A stretch of 53,838 bases of DNA from Mariniblastus sp. (GTDB taxonomy: Bacteria > Planctomycetota > Planctomycetia > Pirellulales > Pirellulaceae). Every line of letters starts with the position of its first letter. Position 1 is the first letter of the stretch. The stretch lies in contig JAQXDZ010000160.1 in assembly GCA_029251085.1 (NCBI GenBank), positions 1-53,838 on the forward strand. Reading direction: 5' to 3'. A program made the position numbers and the translations under genes. The notes beneath the pieces are model-generated. The model saw only the letters and a program-made list of their open reading frames with translations, was not told the origin of the DNA and did no database searches. Of the stretch, positions 36,893 through 45,570 are shown one piece after another.

Positions 36893-37282
36893 ATGACGCC
36901 AGAAGTCCAAAAAGAGTTGATTTCACTTGCCATCAAATCGCGACAGATTGCCTATGCCCCTTACTCCAACTTTCTCGTGGGCGCGGCTCTTTTAACCGCC
37001 GACGGCTCAATTTACACCGGCTGCAATGTCGAGAACACTTCCTATGGACTTTGTATCTGCGCCGAGCGAACCGCCATCTGTAAAGCGGTCTCGGAAGGGC
37101 ATCAAGAATTTCAAGCCATTGCTGTTGCTGCAAATCCGTTCGCCACTCCGTGCGGAGCCTGTCGACAATTCATCGTGGAATTTGGTAAACAGATCGAAGT
37201 TATCGCCGTCGATGCAAACAATCCTGAACACGTCAAAACTTGGGCCATCGAAGATTTAATCCCCGAAAACTTCAAATTTTGA
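36893..37282 (+). CDS. cdd: Cytidine deaminase
   Basis: This zinc enzyme converts (deoxy)cytidine to (deoxy)uridine, feeding the phosphorylase encoded just upstream. The ATG at 36893 gives 129 residues starting MTPEVQKELI; an upstream TTG in frame is possible but has no homologous extension. Substrate-binding NFLVGAALLTADG, the zinc ligand and proton-shuttle motif CAERTAI (C56, E58) and the second zinc motif PCGACRQ (C87, C90) are all present, as in the short homotetrameric class. The stop lies 17 bp from the convergent stop of the nucleoside transporter gene. Confidence 0.96.
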   Translation: MTPEVQKELISLAIKSRQIAYAPYSNFLVGAALLTADGSIYTGCNVENTSYGLCICAERTAICKAVSEGHQEFQAIAVAANPFATPCGACRQFIVEFGKQIEVIAVDANNPEHVKTWAIEDLIPENFKF

Positions 37283-37299
37283 ATTCGTTAGCGGTCAAC

Positions 37300-38829
37300 T
37301 CAATTCAACCAGCCGTACATAACGCCTGCCATGCAAGCGGTCATGCACGCTGCCAGCATTCCGCCAAACATCGCCCGTAATCCCAACTGAGCGAGATCAC
37401 TTCTCCGCTCCGGGGCAAGAGGACCAATTCCTCCGATTTGAATGCCAATCGCACCAAAGTTTGAAAACCCACACAACGCGTAGGTCAAAATCACTCTGGT
37501 CCGATCAGTCATTGTGACGACATTCCCGGAAGCATCGAGAACTTTACCATCCATGATCTCACCCATTTCTGAGTAGGCAATGAATTCATTAACAACCACT
37601 TTTTTGCCAAGCAGCTCACCGGCAATTGCACAATCACCAGATTCGATTCCCATTATCCAAGCCAATGGATAAAACAACATTGAAAAGAGATTGTTCATTG
37701 ACCAATGAAGATCGACATCTTCGCCAGATCGTCCGAGATTAATCAAGTACTGCGTCAACTCCCCCAACCCCATCACCATCGCATTCAACAAGGCGAGTAG
37801 AGCCAGAAACGCAATCAACATTCCTGTGATATTGATTGCTAACTTCACACCGTCACTCGCTCCAATTGCAGCGGCTTCGATAACATTTGTCGCGACCTGT
37901 TCGGGAGCCATCGAAACTGCAGTCACCTCCTTCGGCGTTTCAGTTTCAGGCTGAAGGACTTTTGCAATTACCAATGCAGCCGGCGCGGAAATAATTGATG
38001 CGGTTAAGAGGTGACCCGCACTAATTCCATAGAACACAAAAATTGCCATCAGCGAACCGCTAATTGTCGCAAATCCACCCACCATCAATGCATTCAATTC
38101 GCTGCGCGTCATATTTTCGACGTACGGTCGAATCACCAGCGGCGCCTCAGTGTGGCCAACTAAAACATTCGCGGCAGCCGCCATACTCTCTGGCCCAGAA
38201 GTCCCCAGTGTCTTCTGCATCACCCAGGCCATGCCTCTGATCAGCAATTGCATCAGGCCAAGGTAATACAAGATCGACATCAAAGAGGCAAAGAAAATCA
38301 CAGTCGGCAGAACGCCAAATGCAAAAGTACCAAGCAGCACCATTGGATCGGTAGGATTATCCTCGGGAACAGCATTGGCTCGAAAAACAAAGGCAGAACC
38401 TTCCCGAACGTAATCATTAATAGCAGCAAAAAATGCGTTCACACCGGCAAACAAAATACCACTGGGATATTTCGGAATTGCCATCTCACCGAGGGAATCA
38501 TTCACCTCGGACAACGTTTTTGTCCCTGCCTGAATCTCTGTGCTGAGTGCCCCGTAAGAGGTTGCATCATCGGCAGACAAATACTGATCGACCGCCTCAA
38601 CCGATATTCCACCGGAGTCAACGGATTGCTGCAGTTCCGAAAAGCTCCGATAGTTCTCGGTGAACGTCCAGTTTTGAGACTCGAATAACACCGCCGCCAA
38701 CGCAGCTTGTAATAGAATTCCAATCGCGACCAACCGCCAATTAACACGCGTGCGATGGGAACTGACGGTCCATGCAAGGGCGACCATGATAAAGATACCG
38801 GCCAAGCTAATCCAATTTAATGTTTCCAT
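37300..38829 (-). CDS. nupC: Concentrative nucleoside transporter (NupC/CNT family)
   Basis: The 509-residue inner-membrane protein is a cation-coupled nucleoside importer. The CNT signatures are clear in the C-terminal two thirds: SGPESMAAAANVLVGHTEAPL (read as two halves), VIRPYVENMTRSELNALMVG and YALCGFSNFGAIGIQIGG. The protein is longer than bacterial CNTs of about 400 residues. The extra part is a hydrophilic stretch at about 55-125 (ENYRSFSELQQSVDSGGISV to NDSLGEMAIPKYPS) between the first helices. A GAGG site precedes the ATG. It converges with cdd and pdp, and all three make sense as uptake and breakdown of pyrimidine nucleosides. A nucleoside-responsive regulator was not found nearby. 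Confidence 0.94.
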   Translation of the reverse strand: METLNWISLAGIFIMVALAWTVSSHRTRVNWRLVAIGILLQAALAAVLFESQNWTFTENYRSFSELQQSVDSGGISVEAVDQYLSADDATSYGALSTEIQAGTKTLSEVNDSLGEMAIPKYPSGILFAGVNAFFAAINDYVREGSAFVFRANAVPEDNPTDPMVLLGTFAFGVLPTVIFFASLMSILYYLGLMQLLIRGMAWVMQKTLGTSGPESMAAAANVLVGHTEAPLVIRPYVENMTRSELNALMVGGFATISGSLMAIFVFYGISAGHLLTASIISAPAALVIAKVLQPETETPKEVTAVSMAPEQVATNVIEAAAIGASDGVKLAINITGMLIAFLALLALLNAMVMGLGELTQYLINLGRSGEDVDLHWSMNNLFSMLFYPLAWIMGIESGDCAIAGELLGKKVVVNEFIAYSEMGEIMDGKVLDASGNVVTMTDRTRVILTYALCGFSNFGAIGIQIGGIGPLAPERRSDLAQLGLRAMFGGMLAACMTACMAGVMYGWLN

Positions 38830-38998
38830 TTTTTCGCCTCAATTACCGCTTCAGCTGGTTAACTATCACGCATTCCAAGCAAATCCACCGCTTGACGGTT
38901 CGCTTAGTTCGGCTCATTTGCCGAGCAAACTTCCCATTCGTGTTAACGATTGAATCGAGTCAATGTAATGACTAAACGACCAACCGGCAAACACGCCT

Positions 38999-40282
38999 TT
39001 ATTCATGTTCAGGAGAAGGACTTTCCGCCGGCGATGGTTCACCGCTCTCCGCGGGAGTAGTTTTTTGAATCTGGGGAATCCCGTTTGAATCAGTCTTTAA
39101 TGGCGGTAGCTGATAAGTTCGCTTTTCATCGACCAGGAAAATCTCGTCCATTTCAGTCTCGTCCACATCAAAACGCAGCACCAAATAAATCGCAGATGCC
39201 ATGCACCAAAAAAGACCATACAGAAACGCCGCCGCCAATGTTTTAAGCGTCGCATTGAAAAACTGAATGATGGTGTGCCCCGTTTGCTCCCATCCACCCA
39301 GTTCGTCTCCATTACCGTCAACTCCAGCAACGATTTGATCAAAACGATCCGGTTGGTAGATATTGGCTCCCCACGAAGACGACCAACTGGACATCTCAAC
39401 CACGCCCTGCGTTAAGCCTCCGACAACGAACCACGCAAAACTGCCAATTAAAATTGCAACCAAGCCATAGAAAGCATAGTGAAACGGCCGCTGAAAGGTG
39501 TACGCGTACCCACGCGTCATCGCATCAAACGAATTCTGCCCCTCGCAACCAACACTGGCCACCATCAGCGGCCACCCAAACATTAGCCCCACTAGTAACA
39601 AAGCAGCCAAGCCGCCAAACAATAAGACAAACACCCACAGAACTGCCGCAATGAAAGCGCCGAACCCAAAGTTCATTAATAAGCCAACTAAAGCCCCTGG
39701 AATACAAAGTAGCAAAACGGCCAACATGGGTATGCCAATCGACCCTACCGCCGTCTTCCAGTTGCCGGTTGCAAATGCAAATCCATCATCAATTCCAATT
39801 CGCTCATTTCGAGTCAACCTCAAGAGGCTGATTCTGACAATCGCAAGACCAGCAAAAGACCAAACCAAAACGGTCCAAATCCCTCCGAAGAGAAAATAAG
39901 CGAACTCTCGCAAACTGGCCTCAGAACTAAAAATAAATTCGAACGGCCTTTCAATTTGGCGAAATACTAGCTGTGGTCCATTCAGCCCTACGCCTGATAC
40001 TGGAAGTGAAATGGAATCAGCAGAACTTGCTGGAGCAAATACGCTCCGATAGGGACTGCTATTACTTTCTACAATCTCTGTTAACTGCACACTCCGATTA
40101 CTGGCCTCTTCCAGGAAGACTTTTTCACTGACAACCCAACCCAATGGAGATAACAAAAGACCGACCAGGGCAAAGACTAAAACACCAGTCCCCGCGGCGA
40201 TTGAAAAAGTTTTGAAAATCAAAACCCACGGACACAAATTGATCCAAGATATTTTCTGTACAATTACAGGCTGTTCAGTCAT
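38999..40282 (-). CDS. Multi-pass membrane protein of unknown function
   Basis: I cannot assign a family. The 427-residue protein begins with a hydrophobic helix (about 24-50), has an extracytoplasmic loop of about 65 residues, then five or six more membrane segments (about 115-140, 165-190, 195-235, 265-290 and 335-360). The conserved-looking cytoplasmic segment CEGQNSFDAMTRGYAYTFQR precedes the fifth helix. The C-terminal 70 residues are hydrophilic and acidic with a run of proline, serine and glutamate. The ATG has AGGA upstream. The general layout (helix, loop, repeated hydrophobic pairs with an FDAxxRGYxY motif) resembles planctomycete integral membrane proteins of unknown role. No operon partner is obvious; nupC lies 169 bp downstream on the same strand. 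Confidence 0.78.
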   Translation of the reverse strand: MTEQPVIVQKISWINLCPWVLIFKTFSIAAGTGVLVFALVGLLLSPLGWVVSEKVFLEEASNRSVQLTEIVESNSSPYRSVFAPASSADSISLPVSGVGLNGPQLVFRQIERPFEFIFSSEASLREFAYFLFGGIWTVLVWSFAGLAIVRISLLRLTRNERIGIDDGFAFATGNWKTAVGSIGIPMLAVLLLCIPGALVGLLMNFGFGAFIAAVLWVFVLLFGGLAALLLVGLMFGWPLMVASVGCEGQNSFDAMTRGYAYTFQRPFHYAFYGLVAILIGSFAWFVVGGLTQGVVEMSSWSSSWGANIYQPDRFDQIVAGVDGNGDELGGWEQTGHTIIQFFNATLKTLAAAFLYGLFWCMASAIYLVLRFDVDETEMDEIFLVDEKRTYQLPPLKTDSNGIPQIQKTTPAESGEPSPAESPSPEHE

Positions 40283-40401
40283 TGATGCACGTTCCTGATG
40301 TTTAATTCATATCATTCCATCCACTGATGCGTTTAGCAGCAATCAGCGTTTGCCAAAACAAAATATTTGTCGGCCAAAGAATGTTTAGAATTCTATTCTC
40401 A

Positions 40402-40430
40402 TAGAGCCTAAGATGACAACACAGGCTCTA
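40402..40430. repeat. 8-bp perfect inverted repeat
   Basis: TAGAGCCT and AGGCTCTA are separated by 13 bases in the gap between yacG and the membrane-protein gene, both on the minus strand. It could form an RNA hairpin about 90 bases past the yacG stop, but no T-tract follows on either strand, so it is only a weak candidate for a terminator or a protein site. Confidence 0.4.
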
Positions 40431-40521
40431 AAGACTAGTGAATTATCTCCGATTTTGCCCAAATCGAAGCGAAGCAACTTACCTGTTGACAGCGATAAAT
40501 CAGGAGCGATCAACGCGTGAT

Positions 40522-40845
40522 CTACTCATCTTCCTCCAACATTTCATACTGCTTTAGCGAAGACTCCCCCTCGTAGGGCAGTCGATATGACTCATTGAGC
40601 CACATCCCTAAATCAATTTGTTTGCAGCGATTGCTGCAAAACGGCATGGAATCGGATTCCTCTCGTGAAAACTTAGTCCCACAATAAGAACATTGACACT
40701 TAGCGCGTTCATCAGACGCAGCGCTCGGATTTACTGCAGCGCGAGGGGCTCCCGATGCTTTTTTGGGGTTGGCAGAGTTGGACCCAGAACTTGCAGGAGT
40801 CATCGATTCATTGCTCTCAAATTCATTGGAAGGTTCGTAATTCAT
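40522..40845 (-). CDS. yacG: YacG-like zinc-binding protein
   Basis: The C-terminal 60 residues of this 107-residue protein match YacG, a small zinc protein that inhibits DNA gyrase in E. coli. The zinc ligands are CSYC (C52 and C55) and CSNRC (C70 and C74), followed by the typical KQIDLGMWLNESYRLP. The N-terminal 45 residues are low-complexity (Asn, Ser, Glu, Ala-rich) and probably disordered; they are not part of the usual YacG, which is about 65 residues. Role here is inferred from the family only. Its neighbours are a membrane protein and a divergent glycosyltransferase-like gene, so the usual coaE/coaBC context is missing. Confidence 0.9.
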   Translation of the reverse strand: MNYEPSNEFESNESMTPASSGSNSANPKKASGAPRAAVNPSAASDERAKCQCSYCGTKFSREESDSMPFCSNRCKQIDLGMWLNESYRLPYEGESSLKQYEMLEEDE

Positions 40846-41063
40846 CGGTCTAGCATCTTAAATTTTTTCAAATCAAGCAGTCCCGTACCGCTTTTGCTTC
40901 GTGCAGCATTTTATGACACCCCATTAATTTGACGGTTTCACGACAGAAATTCAACCGCCCCGACGCTAGCAATTACCGAATCAATCTGGGTAATTAAAAG
41001 GGTAAGTGTTATTTTTTAGGAGGTCGAAAGGCCGAAACAGCCCAACATCTCCCGACTTCCCTT

Positions 41064-42605
41064 TTGCTTGTATCGATTTCCGTGCCCACTCCCAAAGCCT
41101 ACATCCTTAACCCCTACGCCAACCAAAACACCAACTACTCCAGTTGGATGTCAGATTGTCCGGTGGAATGTAAGCTCGTCGAAACTGCCATCCATACTTG
41201 GGAACCTCCGGACGATACCGGAATTGTTATCACCCACATGCATTATCGCTGGGATGAAATTTCAGCTCTGCGACGAATTTACGAATCTACTCAAATTCCA
41301 ATTTTGATCCTTGCCGACGGCATCCTCGAATACAGGAACACGTGGCAGAACCCAACGATTGCTGACGGTTCGATTTTTCAACCCATGCTCGGCCACAAAC
41401 TCGCCTGCATTGGAAACTCACAAGCTCGACATATTGAGTCGTGGGGCAACAGTGGAAAGTGTGAGGTCACTGGACTTCCCAGATTCGACTCCGTTTTCGA
41501 TAGCGAGTATCTACCCATTCAAAAAGATGGCCCGTTTCGTCTTTTAATCGCGACCGCCAACTCGCCTGCATTCGATGCTGCTCAGAGAAACCACGTGGTT
41601 CAATCCATTCAAGCACTCCAGCAACGATTTGAAAAAAACCAGCAGATCAATGAAAGAGATGTCGAAGTCACTTGGCGACTGACCGATGGACTCCACGAAG
41701 AATTAAATCTTCCGCGTCGTCGCGACCAATCAGACCGCCCCCATACTCTCTCCGACATGGTTGAACTATCTGATGCCGTAATCACGACACCGTCAACGCT
41801 CTACCTCGACAGCGTCACAAAAAACAGACCTACCGCAATCCTTGATTTCAATAATACTCCAGCTTACGTCAATTCCGCGTGGACAATATCAGCTCCGCTG
41901 CATATTAACGACGTTTTAAAAGAGCTTGAAAATCCCCCGCCACCAAAACTATTTTACCAACAAACTGCCCTTCGCGACCATCTCGAACACCGAGGTTCGG
42001 CAAAGCAGCGAATGCATCAATTGATTGAAACGATGGTTGAAATTGGTGTAAAAGCACGAGCTTCAAACGAGTCCCTGCATTTTCCGCAAAAGATTCTCCA
42101 AACGAATCCACGCGAAATCCAAACAACTGAAACAAACTGGGATACTCACTGCCTGTACCCTAACAATCCAGTTTTTCAAAACACGCAAGTCACTCGCCTG
42201 CAGCAAGAATTAAATCAAGCCATTGCTCGATTAAACCAACTTCCAAATGAATTACAAAAGAAGCGAGAACAATTACAAAAGAAGCGAGAACATATTGAAA
42301 AACAAAAACAGGAAATCCAACAGATCATTGAGAGCAAAAAGAAAAACATCGAGATCAAAGACACGTTCATCGACAACCTAGTCGAACAGATGGACGAGCT
42401 TTTGATGAGAAAAGCTGAAATCATCCAACGTAAAAATGCGCACATCGAATCTCTCAGTGCGATGTTCAGCGAAGCCAATGCAGAACTTAAATCCAGTCGC
42501 GTTAACTATGCGGACCAAGCGGTTAGACTTAACGATCTCAAGCAGCAAATTGAACAATTTGCGGCAGCCATTTGCAACGAGGATTTGCAAACACGAGCCG
42601 CGTGA
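41064..42605 (+). CDS. Glycosyltransferase-like protein with C-terminal coiled coil
   Basis: The first 340 or so residues look like a GT-B/CDP-glycerol-transferase-type fold: HMHYRWDEI, then CIGNSQARHIESWG, a GLPRFDSVF motif (about 139-147) similar to the G-x-PR-x-D motif of TagF/TagB-like and related transferases, and SDAVITTPSTLYLDSVTKNRPT (about 254-275, read in two parts), which resembles the sugar- or phosphate-binding loop of these enzymes. From about 375 to 505 the protein is an almost uninterrupted coiled coil with repeated LQKKRE heptads. There is no signal peptide. Start choice is weak: TTG at 41064 or GTG at 41082; the good AGGAGG at about 41019 is too far from both. I would call it a putative polyol-phosphate or sugar transferase. 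Confidence 0.7.
   Translation: MLVSISVPTPKAYILNPYANQNTNYSSWMSDCPVECKLVETAIHTWEPPDDTGIVITHMHYRWDEISALRRIYESTQIPILILADGILEYRNTWQNPTIADGSIFQPMLGHKLACIGNSQARHIESWGNSGKCEVTGLPRFDSVFDSEYLPIQKDGPFRLLIATANSPAFDAAQRNHVVQSIQALQQRFEKNQQINERDVEVTWRLTDGLHEELNLPRRRDQSDRPHTLSDMVELSDAVITTPSTLYLDSVTKNRPTAILDFNNTPAYVNSAWTISAPLHINDVLKELENPPPPKLFYQQTALRDHLEHRGSAKQRMHQLIETMVEIGVKARASNESLHFPQKILQTNPREIQTTETNWDTHCLYPNNPVFQNTQVTRLQQELNQAIARLNQLPNELQKKREQLQKKREHIEKQKQEIQQIIESKKKNIEIKDTFIDNLVEQMDELLMRKAEIIQRKNAHIESLSAMFSEANAELKSSRVNYADQAVRLNDLKQQIEQFAAAICNEDLQTRAA
42250..42291 (+). repeat. 21-bp perfect tandem duplication in a coiled-coil region
   Basis: Two identical 21-bp units (aattacaaaagaagcgagaac) encode one heptad each, LQKKREQ and LQKKREH. 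The identity at DNA level, including third positions, points to a recent in-frame duplication that lengthened the coil by one heptad. Confidence 0.9.
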
Positions 42606-42608
42606 CGC

Positions 42609-43250
42609 TTAATTTTTCGCTGCGTCATTTAGCAGGCGATGAGCTTCCTGCAAAAGATCCTTACCTCGCTTTAAACAAGCCTCCGCTTCATCGATATACC
42701 CGTCCGCTGCCGCACTCCATGCTCGATTAACCGATCGTTCTCCCGAGGCGAACTGCGTCATTACGTCAGCAAACACATCCAGCCCGTATTCAGTTGTAAT
42801 TAAATTGCGACTATCGGCAAACTCTCGGAAATCATCCGCAAGTTGTGCATCAATCCCAGCAGTAATCTGACTAGGCGCAAGTTGATCGATCGACCCAATC
42901 ATCTCCTCCAAATTGCTAATCAACTGAGTCAACCGCGTACTCAAGTCCGCCAAACTCAACTTCGAGCCCTGCTCAACTTGCTGCTCAGGACTTGCAGCTT
43001 TTGTTAGCACGACAATTCCTACCACACAGATGGCAACCGAAATTCCATACCAAACCCAAGGGATCAAGTGCCAACCTTCTTCTGGGACTACCACTCCCTG
43101 CAGATCGGGTAACTCAAAATCCTTTTCCAACGCCTCGTCAGAAGTCATCGCTTTCATGAACCCCACCCCTTCTGAAGGGGCGTAATAAACAGTCGCCAGT
43201 GATCCGGATAGAAATCCGACCCACAATAAAACCTGACCGATTGTCTTCAT
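42609..43250 (-). CDS. Small membrane-anchored protein of unknown function
   Basis: I do not recognise this family. From the ATG at 43250 the protein has 213 residues; an in-frame GTG at 43289 adds 13 positively charged or small residues. It has one hydrophobic helix near the N terminus (about 4-24), a periplasmic loop of about 40 residues, a second helix (about 62-83, WVWYGISVAICVVGIVVLTK), and a cytoplasmic helical domain of about 120 residues (SLADLSTRLTQLISNLEEMI onward) with a TPR-like end (WSAAADGYIDEAEACLKRG). It converges with the glycosyltransferase-like gene with three bases between stops and sits upstream of no clear partner. The OPT transporter lies upstream on the same strand. 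Confidence 0.75.
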   Translation of the reverse strand: MKTIGQVLLWVGFLSGSLATVYYAPSEGVGFMKAMTSDEALEKDFELPDLQGVVVPEEGWHLIPWVWYGISVAICVVGIVVLTKAASPEQQVEQGSKLSLADLSTRLTQLISNLEEMIGSIDQLAPSQITAGIDAQLADDFREFADSRNLITTEYGLDVFADVMTQFASGERSVNRAWSAAADGYIDEAEACLKRGKDLLQEAHRLLNDAAKN

Positions 43251-43337
43251 AGCTTGACTCAACTTTTTCTTGGCTGCCGCGGATGGCACCGTTCATCGAA
43301 TTACAAAAATATCTTACTCTCACTGCAAAACGTCAAA

Positions 43338-45221
43338 TCACATCATCATCGTCTGGAACAAACCTTCGAACACCTTGGGTAACGTGAATCCAACATCGAC
43401 CAACGCTTCACCGATAATAAGTCCAGCCGCGATTGGAATTCCAAATTCTTCCGCCCACCGGTTACCCGCGGTTTTATTACAGACAACCCGCAGAACGCAC
43501 CCAATGGTGTAGGTCAGAACAATATTGAACGGCATGTAAAACCCGAGCGCCACCATCACACCAATTCCCCCGAGGCCGCTGATTGCTAACAAGAATCCTA
43601 GACCACCAGCAGCCGTGTAGCGATATGAAGGAACATTGCCATCGACAAGGCCTTCAATCACGCTCGCCAAAGCACTCGCCTGAGCTGCCGGCAAGGCATC
43701 ACTGCCGATTCCATACTCTTTCTTTTCAATATCGAATTTTTGAACTTCACCGGCGGCTTCATTCGCTTCACCGTTTGCAATAACAGCAGCTACCGGTTGA
43801 TCGGCCACTTCGGGTGGACGTCCGGCATTTTCCAAGAGGAACATCAATCCAATCACGATACATGGGCCCAACCAGGCACCAATAAATTGCGCCATTTGCT
43901 GACGCCGTGGAACCGCACCGACGAGATAGCCCGACTTCAAATCTAACATCATGTCGCTCGCCTGAGAGATGGCGAGACAGATTGCTGCACCAACCACCAT
44001 GCAGCTGACAATCGTCTCCGTTTTGCCTAATCCCATGTTGACCGCAATCACAATTAAGATGGTGACAGCGATCAATGTCATTCCCGACAAAGGAGACCAA
44101 TTGGTACGCCCAACGCACTCCGCGACAATCACACCTGCAATCCAAATCCAAACGGTTCCCAAGATTGCCATCAACAAAGCAGTCGAAAGCGACATTCCGG
44201 GTGCAGACTTATAAGCCAGAAAGACCAAGCAGGCCGCTCCCAGAACAACCGCTGTTGCGAGTAATTTGATAGGCATCTCGTCTTGACTCGCCGAATCGCC
44301 TTTACTGGCACGATTCATCGAACTAATGGCACTGCGAATCAAAGGAAATGCCATGATGATGCCACCCATCGCAGCCCCAATTAACATCCCAATGCCCGTT
44401 GGTTTATACACAAACTTTCGCATGATGCCGGGCATTTCGACCATTCCCTGCATATCTGGCGAACCGAAGGTACTGATGATCGGCGAAAGTAACCAGTAAC
44501 AAATAAATCCGCCTGCCCCAAACCAAAACCCACCTTTGCCAGACAAGAATCCGACACCGATCGTCATGAGAGAACAATAGAAAACCAAACTGTAGCGGGG
44601 CGGCAAGCCCAGCATCTCCCCAACCCCGATATCCTCGAGACCATAATTTTTTTTAACGATAAAGAAAAACAGACCAGAAACGATTGCACCTCCAAATAGA
44701 TACATCGCTTTGGTGATTCCCGCACCCGGAGATTTCAAAATGGTCGCTACCGCGATTCCACCGGGATAAGGCAGACGTTGAAAATCAATCATTTGCTTTC
44801 GCAGCGGAATCACAAACGCCAAACCAATGAACGCTCCCGCAATGCAGGCAAATAACATGAGCGGAACATTAAAATCCGCTACACCGGAGAGTTCAGGCTT
44901 TTTACTTAGAATGAACAGCGCTGGCACCGAAAACATAATCCCCGAGGAGGCACCATTGACCGCCGAGGCAACGGTCTGATTAATATTGTTTTCGAGAATA
45001 CTCGTCCGACGCATCACCCCGCGCAACACGCCCCAACCAAGGATTGCTGCTAATTCAGATCCCTCAATAGAAAACCCAAGCTTGAGCGCGGCATAGCTGA
45101 TCGAAACCGCAATCAAGGCTCCTAAAATCCAACCCACGATAATTGCTTGCCACGTCATCTCTGGGTAGGCACCACGACGGATCAATTCACCCTGCCGCAT
45201 TTCCACTGAATCACCACTCAT
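43338..45221 (-). CDS. OPT-family oligopeptide transporter
   Basis: This large inner-membrane protein (627 residues from the ATG at 45221, which has GGGA at suitable spacing) belongs to the oligopeptide transporter family. The prokaryotic OPT pattern is visible: EMTWQAIIVGWILGALIAVS at the N terminus, SELAAILGWGVLRGV, PLRKQMIDFQRLPYPGGIAVA (family motif around PYPGG), SDMMLDLKSGYLVGAVPRRQQ (the DLKxGxxxGAxPR signature), and a final helix pair. About 14-15 helices can be counted. A soluble insertion of about 65 residues lies at about 500-560 (ENAGRPPEVADQPV to SVIEGLVDGNVPS). In bacteria, substrates are peptides or metal-chelating compounds; not resolved here. Confidence 0.93.
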   Translation of the reverse strand: MSGDSVEMRQGELIRRGAYPEMTWQAIIVGWILGALIAVSISYAALKLGFSIEGSELAAILGWGVLRGVMRRTSILENNINQTVASAVNGASSGIMFSVPALFILSKKPELSGVADFNVPLMLFACIAGAFIGLAFVIPLRKQMIDFQRLPYPGGIAVATILKSPGAGITKAMYLFGGAIVSGLFFFIVKKNYGLEDIGVGEMLGLPPRYSLVFYCSLMTIGVGFLSGKGGFWFGAGGFICYWLLSPIISTFGSPDMQGMVEMPGIMRKFVYKPTGIGMLIGAAMGGIIMAFPLIRSAISSMNRASKGDSASQDEMPIKLLATAVVLGAACLVFLAYKSAPGMSLSTALLMAILGTVWIWIAGVIVAECVGRTNWSPLSGMTLIAVTILIVIAVNMGLGKTETIVSCMVVGAAICLAISQASDMMLDLKSGYLVGAVPRRQQMAQFIGAWLGPCIVIGLMFLLENAGRPPEVADQPVAAVIANGEANEAAGEVQKFDIEKKEYGIGSDALPAAQASALASVIEGLVDGNVPSYRYTAAGGLGFLLAISGLGGIGVMVALGFYMPFNIVLTYTIGCVLRVVCNKTAGNRWAEEFGIPIAAGLIIGEALVDVGFTLPKVFEGLFQTMMM

Positions 45222-45558
45222 GATTTTTCCCAAACTAAAACAATACTCACGGATCCGATTTTCACGGACTCAACTTCTCGGAAGTCAGTCTAAAGGAATT
45301 TTTTTCACTTCGAAACTAGCCGGCGATCCACTGTCCAATAAATCCTCAGGAATTCCTCAGCTTCGCGAGACGATTCCATCAACGCTCGAAACCAATCCAA
45401 GCCCTCAAACCTCGGACTTTTCCTTATGCCGTTTGAAACCGACCTCATTTCTTATATGTTTAAAACATAAGATAAGTCGACTACTCGGCTTTAATTGAGC
45501 CCCACGATCGCTTCCAAGAATCTATGGATTAGAATCTCAGCTAGTCGCACACCCCGCA
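45222..45558. other. 337-bp divergent intergenic region
   Basis: This region lies between the OPT transporter and AMP nucleosidase genes, which diverge. It holds an imperfect AT-rich dyad at about 45451-45471 (cttatatgttt/aaacataag), about 100 bp before the AMP nucleosidase start, which could be an operator. A short open frame at 45220-45498 on the plus strand has no ribosome-binding site and an amino-acid make-up unlike its neighbours, so it is not called. Confidence 0.5.
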
Positions 45559-45570
45559 ATGGAGCTAATG

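Noticed and set aside
45220..45498. Open frame of 92 codons starting inside the OPT transporter start region.
   Set aside because: It begins antisense to the transporter start, lacks a ribosome-binding site and looks like chance.
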